Shown: one piece after another, positions 9,745 through 18,300 of the stretch
How positions within the stretch are numbered: position 1 is the first letter of the stretch
Layout of the letters: each line of letters opens with the position of its first letter
From: Candidatus Gordonibacter avicola
GTDB lineage: Bacteria > Actinomycetota > Coriobacteriia > Coriobacteriales > Eggerthellaceae
DNA: 64,000 bases
Assembly (NCBI GenBank): GCA_019113915.1
Contig: DXGM01000043.1
Location: forward strand, 1-64,000
Direction: 5' to 3'
The notes under the pieces: model-generated
The model's database searches: none
What the model saw: only the letters and a program-made list of their open reading frames with translations
Told to the model about the DNA's origin: nothing
Translations under genes and position numbers: made by a program

Positions 9745-11036
9745 TTACGGTGCCAAAGTTGTAATCGGTACAACCAGCACTCCGTCCTTGCGACGATACG
9801 CAAGATCGCCTTTTCCCACGACGATTGCCAAAAACTCTGGAGGGCGATTGCGCGCCGCAGCATTCCCCGAAATCTTCTCTTTCAGTCTCAGCAGCTTCGC
9901 TGAAACCTCATCGGAAAGGGCATCCTCGCTCAGCTTAATCTCGATGGCTCCCCAGCGGCCATCGCCCAGCTCAATGACTACATCGGCTTCAAGCCCCTTC
10001 TCATCGCGATAGTATCCCATTCGGTTGCCAACACCACCGAGCGATGAAAGATATACGCGCAAATCGCGAACGCAAAGCTGCTCAAACAAACAGCCAAGGG
10101 TTTGCGTATCTCTCAACAGGTTGCTCGGTGTTGCCCCGATCAAAGCCGCAGCGAGGGAGGGGTCGACGAAATAGCGTTTTGGCTTCGTGCGAACATTGCA
10201 CGAAGCGGCGGTTCCCACCCTTTCAGATCCTCAATAATAAAAAGGCGCTCCAAGGCCTCAAGGTACGACTCCACGGTGACGCGATGGGGTGTCTCTTCTT
10301 CTCCATAGCCCATATCTTTTGCTAGGGTCTCGTAGGTAACCGCCTGCGAGACGTTCATAGCGAGGGCCTTCATGAGACGTCGCGCTGTTTCGGGAGTTTT
10401 TTCCAGCTTCGGAATACTCACCTCCAGCACGCTGTTGATGTATTCAACAGGTGTTTCTAGTGCGAATTCGTCATCCATGCCCAGGACTGATGGCCATCCT
10501 CCTCTACAGCACCATCTCGCTATGTCGGCAACTTCGGTCTTGTTGCGCGTCGGATTGAATACGCCATCAAACAAGCCCTTTAAGCTTACCGTGCCGTTAG
10601 AATCTCCAGTTTCGTAAAGAGACATAGGCCGCATGCGCAGCCTCGCAATCCGGCCGGTTCCACTGTGATGGATTCTTTCATCTTTGGGCTGGCATGAGCC
10701 GGTGAGGATGATCTGACCTTTCCTGTTCGCGTTGGTGTCAATACGGTTGCGCGCAGCATCCCAGATGGAAGGAACCTCCTGCCACTCATCAACCAAGTGC
10801 GGCTCGGCTCCTTCGAGGACAAGCATTGGATCGGTCAGTGCTGCAAGCCGCGTAGGTTCAGACACCAACGTGTCAAAGCTCGCTGCGTGTGCCAAAGCCG
10901 TCCATGTTTTGCCACACCACTTCGCACCGGTTATCTCGACGCCTCCGAATGATTTAAGCATCTTTTCTAATCGTCCGTCGATGACGCGAGGCAAATACCC
11001 TGCTGGGGTAAGCTTTTCAGTTTCCGCGCTTTCCAT
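9745..11036 (-). pseudogene. Frameshifted AAA_14/DUF4143-family ATPase
   Basis: Two reading frames together make one ATPase. The N-terminal part (from ATG 11036, MESAETEKLTPAGYLPR) has the P-loop GAKWCGKT and a Walker-B-like LVDEW. The C-terminal part, in the next frame and ending at 9745, carries KRYFVDPSLAAALIGATP and a DUF4143-type end (EADVVIELGDG...AIEIKLSE). Frame is lost inside a 9-bp inverted repeat, GCTTCGTGC/GCACGAAGC (10182-10190/10198-10206). Removing one base (CGT-TGC to CGTGC) would explain it. No slippery heptamer is visible, so mutation is likelier than programmed shifting. The start has AAAGG at a good distance. The intact relative at 46365-47537 is only distantly similar. 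Confidence 0.8.
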
Positions 11037-11057
11037 AAAGCAACCTTTCAACACCGC

Positions 11058-11121
11058 CAACTGACATTTTACGCCCATTCCAACTGACATTTTACGCCAA
11101 TCTCAACTGACATTTTACGCC
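11058..11121. repeat. Three 18-bp direct repeats at exact 23-bp period
   Basis: CAACTGACATTTTACGCC occurs without change at 11058-11075, 11081-11098 and 11104-11121, separated by unrelated 5-bp spacers. The array sits immediately upstream of the broken ATPase. Reiterated terminal repeats of this kind (reverse strand GGCGTAAAATGTCAGTTG) resemble multi-repeat ends of IS21-family elements. No istAB genes are present, so it could be a solo end, or iterated regulator sites. Confidence 0.75.
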
Positions 11122-11308
11122 GCAGCAGTATTGATGAGAAGGGTAGCACCAGAACGGGAAAGATTTCCAAAGCCCAAAACAGTTGATATCGTGCGAGCAA
11201 TGTAAACGATTTTGGAATTGAAAAATTCATCTAATTATATCGTGCATGCTAAAGTAAACCAAAGATAGTATTTTGTTCAAATGCAAAAAGTGGTATAAGT
11301 GAAGACAA

Positions 11309-11500
11309 ATGCTAAGAGACAGCGACATACAGCAGATTAAAGCCATCGCAGATCATGTCGAATCTCTTTTCAAGACGCTCTCAAACGACGAGATAGGCAA
11401 AGTCGAATCAACTCTTCGCCAAGAAATTAAGCATCAAGCGGCAATTGCCCGAGCTAAGTGCGCCGAACGAGAAAACGGACAAGATCGCTTCGAACGGTAG
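11309..11500 (+). CDS. Small hypothetical protein (63 aa)
   Basis: A 63-residue, highly charged, helical-looking protein (MLRDSDIQQIKAIADHVESL, then KxLSNDEIGKVESTLRQEI). It is not recognised. The upstream DNA (11150-11300) is A+T-rich compared with its surroundings, which fits a promoter region. The ribosome site is weak (GTGAAG before ATG). It stands alone between the repeat array and the decayed leader at 11.8 kb. It could be an accessory remnant. Confidence 0.4.
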   Translation: MLRDSDIQQIKAIADHVESLFKTLSNDEIGKVESTLRQEIKHQAAIARAKCAERENGQDRFER

Positions 11501-11840
11501 CATAGGTGGACTAAGCGCCACCAAGATTAAAATCTGCCCCCTGGGAAGAAAAAGCCCGCGTTGGTAAGCGGGGGAGAAATGATCTCGTGACGTACGAGCC
11601 AGTGTCAAGTGCGTCACTTCCAGCCCTCTCAATACCCCTTCAACCTGCGGCAATGCACCCGCATTCTCAGCTCCTGCCACATCCCAGCGCCCCACGCTCA
11701 AAATATGGAGAAACTGTGAAGGTGGCTGGTCGTGTGGAATATCTACCGCACAAGTGGTGAATATAATCCACCTGCGATTTTAGTTGAATCTCCCGAACAT
11801 CACGGCCTCTCAGTGGCCCCGTGCAGCCCTCCACCTGGCC

Positions 11841-11885
11841 TTCACAAAACTGCTTGACGTGCTAAGATGTCGATTATATGCCGCA
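11841..11885 (+). promoter_or_regulatory. Second copy of the surface-protein promoter
   Basis: TTCACA (11841-11846), 16 bp, then TAAGAT (11863-11868) preceded by TGC, followed by CGATTATATGCCGCA, reproduces the promoter at 133-177 element by element. It probably drives transcription toward the six-gene surface locus starting at 12848, with an untranslated leader of nearly 1 kb. The far placement is inference from the absence of a nearer candidate. Confidence 0.55.
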
Positions 11886-11955
11886 TTCATGGCACATACC
11901 TCGTGGGGTGCAACGCTACCAATAGGGCGTTTCATCTGGAGAAAAGGGACAGGGA

Positions 11956-12204
11956 ATGCGACTTGAAAACCGAACCGGGTTCGGCAGGGTAGCGCGCGTG
12001 CGCCATCCCGCCCAGCTCGTGCGCCGGCCCCCACGGACGGCGCGGTTGCCGAGAGTAGCGCCTGAGCGACGGAGCACCCCTGCGACGGGAACGCAGACCT
12101 CCGTTCAGCAAAATGGCGGCGCCTCCACGGGTGAGGCGAGGAAAGTGGCAATGGGTCGGATCAGGTCGCATCCGACGACGCAGGCTTGTCGCCCGACGGA
12201 ATAG
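11956..12204 (+). pseudogene. Decayed 5' end of a gene homologous to the BspA-like gene
   Basis: The DNA after the copied promoter retains the ribosome site AAAAGGGACAGGGA and an ATG. The first residues, MRLENRTGFGRVARVR, match MQREIRPSRVGRTACA of the 2963-aa protein. Farther on, CACGGACGGCGC corresponds to CATGGACGGCGC of that gene's signal-peptide region. The frame then loses the hydrophobic segment and becomes Arg/Pro-rich, so no exported product is expected. It appears to be a relic whose promoter survives. Confidence 0.5.
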
Positions 12205-12214
12205 CTGTCGGGCG
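12155..12214 (+). other. Stem-loops in the long leader; the stretch 11501-12847 has no intact gene
   Basis: Two stems are visible: GTCGGAT/ATCCGAC (12155-12161/12170-12176) and CGCCCGAC/GTCGGGCG (12190-12197/12207-12214). The rest of 12215-12847 holds the family-1 repeat at 12555 and G+C-rich DNA without a supported ORF. No known riboswitch was recognised. The stems could be structure in the leader RNA of the surface locus. Confidence 0.35.
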
Positions 12215-12554
12215 CGGCCTCGGCGTTGGAAACGTTCGCGCCTTCGGGCCTCGGACGGCGGCTCCATGCGAGGTCTCTCGCAAAGGAACAGAGCAGGACA
12301 TGCGCGCCCGCGCACGGCCTGTTCATGTAACGGTAAGCAGGCGGGAAAAGGAGGGGACTCCTTCCAGCTGAAGAGAGTGCGGTGGCAACAGTAGGCATAC
12401 CTTATGAGTGAGGGGATGACATATCGGCTCCACCCGGAACGCTCCAACGCGGAGCAACCGGTGGTGGCACGCCGCGGCAGGAAGGTAACGCCGCGGTCTG
12501 TTCGCATACCTAAAACGGAGGGGGGCCACAACAAGGGCTCCCTTTGCCAGTATT

Positions 12555-12647
12555 CCGTAGGGCAAGGGTTCTACCCTTGCCGCTTGGCATTGGTGAACAG
12601 GCAGGTCAAACGTAGCTGCCGGCAAGGGCAGAGCCCTTGCCCTACGG
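12555..12647 (-). repeat. Interspersed palindromic repeat family 1, copy 1 (93 bp)
   Basis: The ends are long inverted repeats. Each end is itself a hairpin (CCGTAGGGCAAGGG.../...CCCTTGCCCTACGG). The centre reads, on the reverse strand, ACGTTTGACCTGC. Copy 2 (51224-51316) is also exactly 93 bp in the opposite orientation, and copy 3 (51822-51900) is truncated. The form is that of a REP/MITE-like element. Confidence 0.85.
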
Positions 12648-12847
12648 ACAACCTGGGTAGAGGCCCTACGCCGCAGCCCCGTTGCCGTTCCCGGCGCCGG
12701 CCGCGCTCGCAACCAGCGCCCGCGCTCACTCGCGCGCCCGCGCTCCCGCATTACGCGCAGCACCTGCTAAGCCCGCACCACCGCACCACACCACACGGAA
12801 AAGCGACCCCCCAAGGTCGAACCCGATAGAGGAGGATGTTCCAACGC

Positions 12848-13501
12848 ATGACTGAAGAGAAACAACAAACTCAGGCAGAACCCGCCGACGAGGCCCAGGC
12901 CGCGCAGGCCGCCCAGGCCAGCGACCCCAGCGCCGCCCCCGCCCCCGAGTCCGGCGCCGAAGCCCCCGCGCCCGCAGCCGCCAAAAAGAAGCGCACCACG
13001 CGCATCGTCATCGCCGTGGTGGCGGTGTTGGTGGTTGTGGCGGCCGCCTTCGGCATTTGGCAGTTGGCAAGCGGCGGTATGGACAGCTTCTTCGACTCCA
13101 ACGCCCTGGAGGGCCAGGCGCCCTACAAGACGCCGGAGGAAATGCAGGCCGAGCTCGACCGCATCGTTGAAGAGGGCATGTTCAACATCTCCATCGCCAG
13201 TGTCATCCAGTTCGACAACGGCACGGCCCCCGGCAAAGCCTACATCGAAAACGTGCCGGGCAACCGCTACCTCATGCAGGTCACCATCACGCTCGACACC
13301 GACGACCCGGCCCAAGCGGGCGACGTGGTGTACGAGACCAAGGCCATCAAGCCGGGCCAGTACATTGAGGACATCACGCTGACGAAGGACCTCGACCAGG
13401 GCACGTACCCCGCCACGGCCACGTTCACGGCGCTCGATGCGGAATCTCATGAAGAAGCCGGCAAGGCCGCGGCGAAGGTGACCCTGAACGTGATGGGGTG
13501 A
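12848..13501 (+). CDS. N-in/C-out membrane protein with a small ectodomain, paralogue 1 (217 aa)
   Basis: A cytoplasmic Ala/Pro/Glu-rich tail (~50 residues) ends in the basic cluster KKKR. One membrane helix follows (~residues 53-72), then a C-terminal extracellular domain of ~125 residues beginning at the helix EEMQAELDRIVEEGMFNISI. The ectodomain is clearly paralogous to that encoded at 14412-15308 (shared AELDRIVEEGMFNISIAS, IENVP-N-YLM, AAAK-T). Related small ectodomains occur beside surface-protein genes in other Gram-positives. Start: ATG 12848 is 12 nt after GAGGAGG, whereas the ATG at 12836 abuts that site. It is first in the six-gene surface locus. Role unknown; possibly binding or presenting surface proteins. 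Confidence 0.8.
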   Translation: MTEEKQQTQAEPADEAQAAQAAQASDPSAAPAPESGAEAPAPAAAKKKRTTRIVIAVVAVLVVVAAAFGIWQLASGGMDSFFDSNALEGQAPYKTPEEMQAELDRIVEEGMFNISIASVIQFDNGTAPGKAYIENVPGNRYLMQVTITLDTDDPAQAGDVVYETKAIKPGQYIEDITLTKDLDQGTYPATATFTALDAESHEEAGKAAAKVTLNVMG

Positions 13502-13637
13502 TGCGCATGCTAGCGCTGGAAGTACGGGATCGAGGTGGTTGATGACGCAATGACCTCGACTCGAACAAGCCCTCGCTCACGGGTGGCGCGAGGGAAGAAA
13601 TGTAAGGAAATGGCTACAACCAAAAGGAGGAAAAGCC

Positions 13638-14321
13638 ATGAAGAAAAAGACAGTAGCGGCATTGGCTCTGTCGGCTGTGCTGGCCATGGGAACCGTGCCA
13701 GCGTTCGCTGCGGATCCGGAGGGCACTGTTACCGCCCCGGAGGATTTTGATTACAACTCGACAACTGGGGTTAACTCGCAAAGCACTACCGTATCTGTGA
13801 AGACGATTGTCGGACAGATTAGCGCAGCTATTCCCCTAAATGCGACCATTATTGCAAAGATGGGCGGCGGGTCGATTACAGCACCAAAACCAGCGGACGA
13901 TGGCTATTGCATCAAGAACAATTCGATATTCCCGATTAAGGTGACGAAGGCGGAAGCTAAGCAGGGGGAGGGATGGGTTTTAAAAACTGATGCTAATGTT
14001 TCAGGTACAGCAGACCCCACTGACACTACAACTAAGATTGGTGATATCAGCCTGAAACTTACTCCTGGGGCGTCAAGTACTGCTTGGGATATGGGATCAG
14101 CTTTTGCAACTTCTAAAGACTGGGAGATCGGCGCTGCATCATCTGCCTCTGCGCCTGGTGTTTTGACTCTTAAACTCGAAGGTAAAACCTCAAAGTTAAG
14201 GCAAGCATACGATAAGAATGCTGTTGAAGCGGTCACTATTACTTACACAATCGACGCTGCTCCCGCTGACACCTCCGCCTCCGGTGGCGATGAAGCTGGT
14301 GGTGGCGGAGCCGGCGCCTAG
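13638..14321 (+). CDS. Small secreted beta-rich protein (227 aa)
   Basis: A clear signal peptide (MKKKTVAALALSAVLAMG, cut after AFA) precedes a ~170-residue beta-rich domain and a Gly-rich tail. The domain resembles the C-terminal domain of the 2963-aa BspA-like protein. Both have a GxI-x-P segment, a strand with (I/L)xV after a proline (FPIKVTKAE against VPLAVSTIS), and SASAPG followed by a hydrophobic strand. The ribosome site AAAGGAGG is strong. The gene is A+T-richer than its flanks, hinting at transfer. The upstream gap has two hairpins (CGAGGT/ACCTCG; CCCTCGC/GCGAGGG). It may be a surface subunit, but no cell-wall anchor is seen. Confidence 0.75.
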   Translation: MKKKTVAALALSAVLAMGTVPAFAADPEGTVTAPEDFDYNSTTGVNSQSTTVSVKTIVGQISAAIPLNATIIAKMGGGSITAPKPADDGYCIKNNSIFPIKVTKAEAKQGEGWVLKTDANVSGTADPTDTTTKIGDISLKLTPGASSTAWDMGSAFATSKDWEIGAASSASAPGVLTLKLEGKTSKLRQAYDKNAVEAVTITYTIDAAPADTSASGGDEAGGGGAGA

Positions 14322-14353
14322 TTTCCCCACCCAGTACAACCCGCAATAACCAC

Positions 14354-14382
14354 CTGGTAGGCGCGCTGGGCGCGTCTACCAG
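14354..14382 (+). terminator. Intergenic hairpin between the 227-aa and 298-aa genes
   Basis: CTGGTAGGCGCG pairs with CGCGTCTACCAG (one G-T wobble) around a CTGGG loop. There is no T-run. It probably acts as a partial terminator or RNA-processing/stability element that lets the secreted protein be made in excess of downstream products. Confidence 0.45.
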
Positions 14383-14411
14383 ACCTACCTAAAGAAGGAA
14401 CACGATCAACC

Positions 14412-15308
14412 ATGCAGACACCCGACCGCCACACCGAACGTACCACTCCGCAGCGCGAGCGCGCCGGATCAACGCCGCCGCGCGAGCGGACGGACGCGCC
14501 GCGGCAGGCGGGGGCCACTCAGCCCTCCGCGCACGCCCCTCAGGGCCAGCGCACACCTGCCGCCGGTGCGCCCGGTGGTGGCCGGGCGTCTGCGTCGCGT
14601 TCCTCCGCGGGCGCCCAGCGCGCCGCGGACACTCCATCCATTGTCACACGTCGCAGAGCATCTTCCGATGGTCTTGTTAATTCCCTCACGGGAGACAAAG
14701 CGAGCGGCGTGCGTTCGCACAATACGTCAAGTGCGCAGGTGGCAGAAGGCAACGCGTCCAAGGGCAATGCCGCCACCTCGGGCGCGGGTGGAGTGCCCGC
14801 GGCGCTTTCCCGCAAACCAGCCAGCTTCTACATTGCCATTGCGGTGGCCGTGCTGGCGCTTATTGTGGCGGCGGTGCTTGCATTCGCACTGTTCGCCCAA
14901 ACCGGCGCCGGCCGCGACCCGAACGCCGCAGTAGGCCAGCTGGAAGGTAAAACGCAGGAAGAGATTCAAGCGGAGCTCGACCGCATTGTGGAGGAGGGCA
15001 TGTTCAACATTTCCATTGCCTCCACCGTGCAGCTGGAGGACGGCACCTCCGAGGCCGAGTTGCGCATAGAAAACGTGCCGAACAACCCCTACCTCATGAA
15101 GGTGGAAATCACGCGCGACGACACGGGCGACACCATTTACACGTCGGGGCTTATTGAACCGAACCACCACATCCAAAAGGCGAAACTCGATGTCGATTTG
15201 GATGCGGGCGACTATCCGTGCACGGCGGTGTTCTACGCCCACGACAAAGAAGACGAGCAGCTGGTAGGCCAAGCGGCCGCCAAGCTCACCGTCTCGGTAC
15301 TGAACTAG
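14412..15308 (+). CDS. N-in/C-out membrane protein with a small ectodomain, paralogue 2 (298 aa)
   Basis: A basic, Pro/Ser/Ala-rich cytoplasmic region of ~138 residues precedes one membrane helix (~139-161, FYIAIAVAVLALIVAAVLAF). The ectodomain (~175-298) is homologous to that of the protein encoded at 12848-13501 (EEIQAELDRIVEEGMFNISI; RIENVPNNPYLMKVEI). The cytoplasmic tails are unrelated in sequence and opposite in charge: acidic/Ala-rich in paralogue 1, Arg-rich in this one. AAGAAGGAA lies upstream of the ATG. It is third in the surface locus, just before the 4597-aa protein gene. Function not known. Confidence 0.75.
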   Translation: MQTPDRHTERTTPQRERAGSTPPRERTDAPRQAGATQPSAHAPQGQRTPAAGAPGGGRASASRSSAGAQRAADTPSIVTRRRASSDGLVNSLTGDKASGVRSHNTSSAQVAEGNASKGNAATSGAGGVPAALSRKPASFYIAIAVAVLALIVAAVLAFALFAQTGAGRDPNAAVGQLEGKTQEEIQAELDRIVEEGMFNISIASTVQLEDGTSEAELRIENVPNNPYLMKVEITRDDTGDTIYTSGLIEPNHHIQKAKLDVDLDAGDYPCTAVFYAHDKEDEQLVGQAAAKLTVSVLN

Positions 15309-15324
15309 GAAGAGGGAAGTAGAG

Positions 15325-18300
15325 ATGCAGGCTATGAGAAGGTATGCTCACAAGATTTTGGCGGCACTGCTGTGCATGTGCCTGCTCATATCATACACGC
15401 CGCTCCCCGCTTCCGCAGCCGGAGCGCCGGAACCATCGGTATCGGGAAGTGGCGGCTTTGAAGATAACGGTAACGGCTTCCAGGCAACCAGCACGGTTAA
15501 CGTGCTAACGCTGCAAACCTTGGAGGTGGTTTCCAAGACCGAAGATTTTGCCGCTCCGCTTGGGAAAATAAGTAGCGAAAAGTACAATCTTGAGGTTGTG
15601 GCAAAAGGTCAAGGCGCATTGACCTATGACTGGACGCGTACGGTTTACAAAGCCGATGACTTGAATGCTCCTGTGACCGACGATATTTCCTTTACTTACG
15701 GGGGTACTGACACCAAAGATAAATCATATGCAACATATGATTTATGGAATCACGTTGATACGCTCAAGGATGGGTACGCTTACGTCTACAAAATAAAAGT
15801 GACCGACGAGACGGAGAAATCCGTTGAAACCACTATCACGGTGACAGTGTCGAGCAACTACACGGATGGTGAAAGAACCAAAGACAACGTGTCCGTTAAA
15901 GGTTCTTTGCATTATCTTGCTGTGCTGAACGTTGCTACGCTTGCTTCGGAATCCCCGGCATACTCTGCTCTACAACAGGCGGCTGCTGGTCTTATCGTGG
16001 GCAACGCTTGGCAAATCGACTTGACGGGTACTTCTGGTCAGGCACCGTTTATGGGTAAGGTGGCTGTCTCAATTCCGGTTCCCGTAGGTATCCCCGAAGG
16101 TACTGATCCTGTCATTTTTGGCATGGACAGTGAGGGTAAAATAACTAAGTACACACCTAAGGTAGAAAACGGAAAGGCTGTGTTCGATACGACGAGCCTT
16201 GGTATGTTTGCAATTGCATGGCAAGGCACCAGTCAAAATGAACACACCATCACGGTGGAAACGCCTGAACATGGCTCTATTTCTCCCAGTGGTGATGATA
16301 ATGGTCAGATTAAGGTAGCCGATGGCGGCTCTATTACATTCACGATTAGGGCTGACGAGGGCTACGTCCTCAAGTCGCTCACGGTTGACTCTGATGATGT
16401 CACCGGTCAGATTGTAGGCAATACTTACACGTTTACTGAGGTAAAGGCTGACCACACCATTTCCGCAACCTTCGAAGCCGTGCCGGTTGAGCCTGAAACC
16501 AAGTTCTCGGTGAGTGCAAGCGTTGATGGTGGTCTTCTTGGCAACGGCAAGGTGGCTATTGATAATGGTACACCTGGCGATACAGTTAGTACTGAGATTG
16601 AAAAAGGCAAACCTGCCATTATCTATTTCACACCTAATGATGGTTATGTCATCGATGAGGTGAAGGTTGATCTGGGCGACGGCAAAGGTGCTCAAAAGGT
16701 TCAGGTTATTGGCAACTCCTACAAAATTTCTGCGGTAACCGCTGATACCACAGTAATCGTAAAGTACAAGGAAGGCACGCCAGTTCCGGTGCCCACCTAT
16801 ACCGTTAACGCATCAGTAACGGGCGGGGGCGGCACGGTACAACCCGACACTCAGTCAGTAAAGCAAGATGCCACTGCGACTATAACGGTAGCGCCTGATC
16901 AGGGCTACGTCGTAGATACCGTTACTGCGAACGGCGCAGATGCCAAGAACAAGCTGGATGACAACACCATCACACTCCAACACGTCGACAAAAACATCAA
17001 CGTAGTTGTCACGTTCAAGCTTGATAAGCAGACGTTTACCGGTACGGCGACTGCGGGCGAGGGCGGCACTATTTCGCCTGCTGAAACGACAGTAACGCAG
17101 GGTTCTTCTGCGACCTATTATATTTACCCCGACAAGGATATGCGTCTTAAGTCGCTAACGCTGACGCCCAAGGATGGCACGGCGTCTGACGTGGCTAGCA
17201 AGGTTGTTGGCGGCGTGTACGTTCTTGATAACGTACAAAGCGATTACACCCTGACTGCCGAGTTTGAGGCCAGTGGTGTTGTGGTGCCTGAAGACACTTA
17301 CTACGCGGTGACCGCTTTTGTGGCGGATCTTCAAGACGGCGGTAAGGGCGGCAGCATTTCGCCGTCTGGCGTGACGCGCGTGAAGGCTGGCAGCTCGCAG
17401 ACGTTCACGTTCTTGCCCGAAGAGGGCTATGTGGTAAATACGGTAAAGGTGGATGACGGTGCGGCATTTGCGCCGCAGGGTTCCTCCTACACGGTAGGCC
17501 CCGTGACGAAAAACACCACCATTGAGGTTACGTATCGTTCGTTGAACTCTGGCGAGACGCAGCCTCCTGTCGACACCTTTGATATTACAGCCACGGCTGG
17601 TTCCGGTGGTACTATCTCGCCGTCGGGCACAATAAAGGCAGCCAAGGGCGGCTCCATGCCCTTCACTTTCATCCCCAACTCGGGCTATGAGTTGGATCAG
17701 GTGCTGATAGATGACGTGAACAATGCCGATGCTGTGAAAGCAGGATCGTACCGCTTCGACAACGTGCAAGAGCCTCACTCCATCCAGGCCCTGTTCAAAA
17801 AGAAGGCCGCTCCTGTTGAGCCCGACTACTACAACCTGACGGTGACCGCTGGCTCTGATGGTTCGGCATCTCCGTTGGGTACTACCCGCGTAGCAGCCGG
17901 AGCTACCCAGACGGTATTCTTCTATCCCAATACAGGTTTTGTTGTTGGCGGAGTAACCGTAACTGATGGTGATGGCACGACCACCTACACGGAAAACACG
18001 GCTGAAATGACCAAGCTGACGTTGGATGCCATGAAGTCCGACGTGTCGGTGGATGTAACATTCCGCACGGCGAACACGGATGCTGGTGAGCAGACGCCTA
18101 CAATCACGAAGCACAAGTTGACTTCTGTTGCAGAGACAGGCGGCACTATTTCACCTGCTGGTGATATTGAGGTGATTGACGGCGAGTCCGTCACGTATAC
18201 GGTGACCCCCGAAGCTGGCTACACGCTTAACACTGTCACGGCAAGCGAGGGTAGCGGCAACGTAAAGATTGAGACCAAAGACAACAAGGTTACGGTGTCT

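Noticed and set aside
10140..10218. Programmed frameshifting to join the two ATPase halves
   Set aside because: No slippery heptamer or downstream pseudoknot is visible. A one-base deletion at the palindrome is simpler.
12150..12310. Possible c-di-GMP or other riboswitch in the long leader
   Set aside because: Several stems and a GCAAAGG word occur, but no conserved aptamer core could be matched.
12404..12829. Open frame of 141 codons in the surface-locus leader
   Set aside because: It crosses a family-1 repeat and has an Arg/Pro/Ala-rich tail without family; likely chance in G+C-rich DNA.
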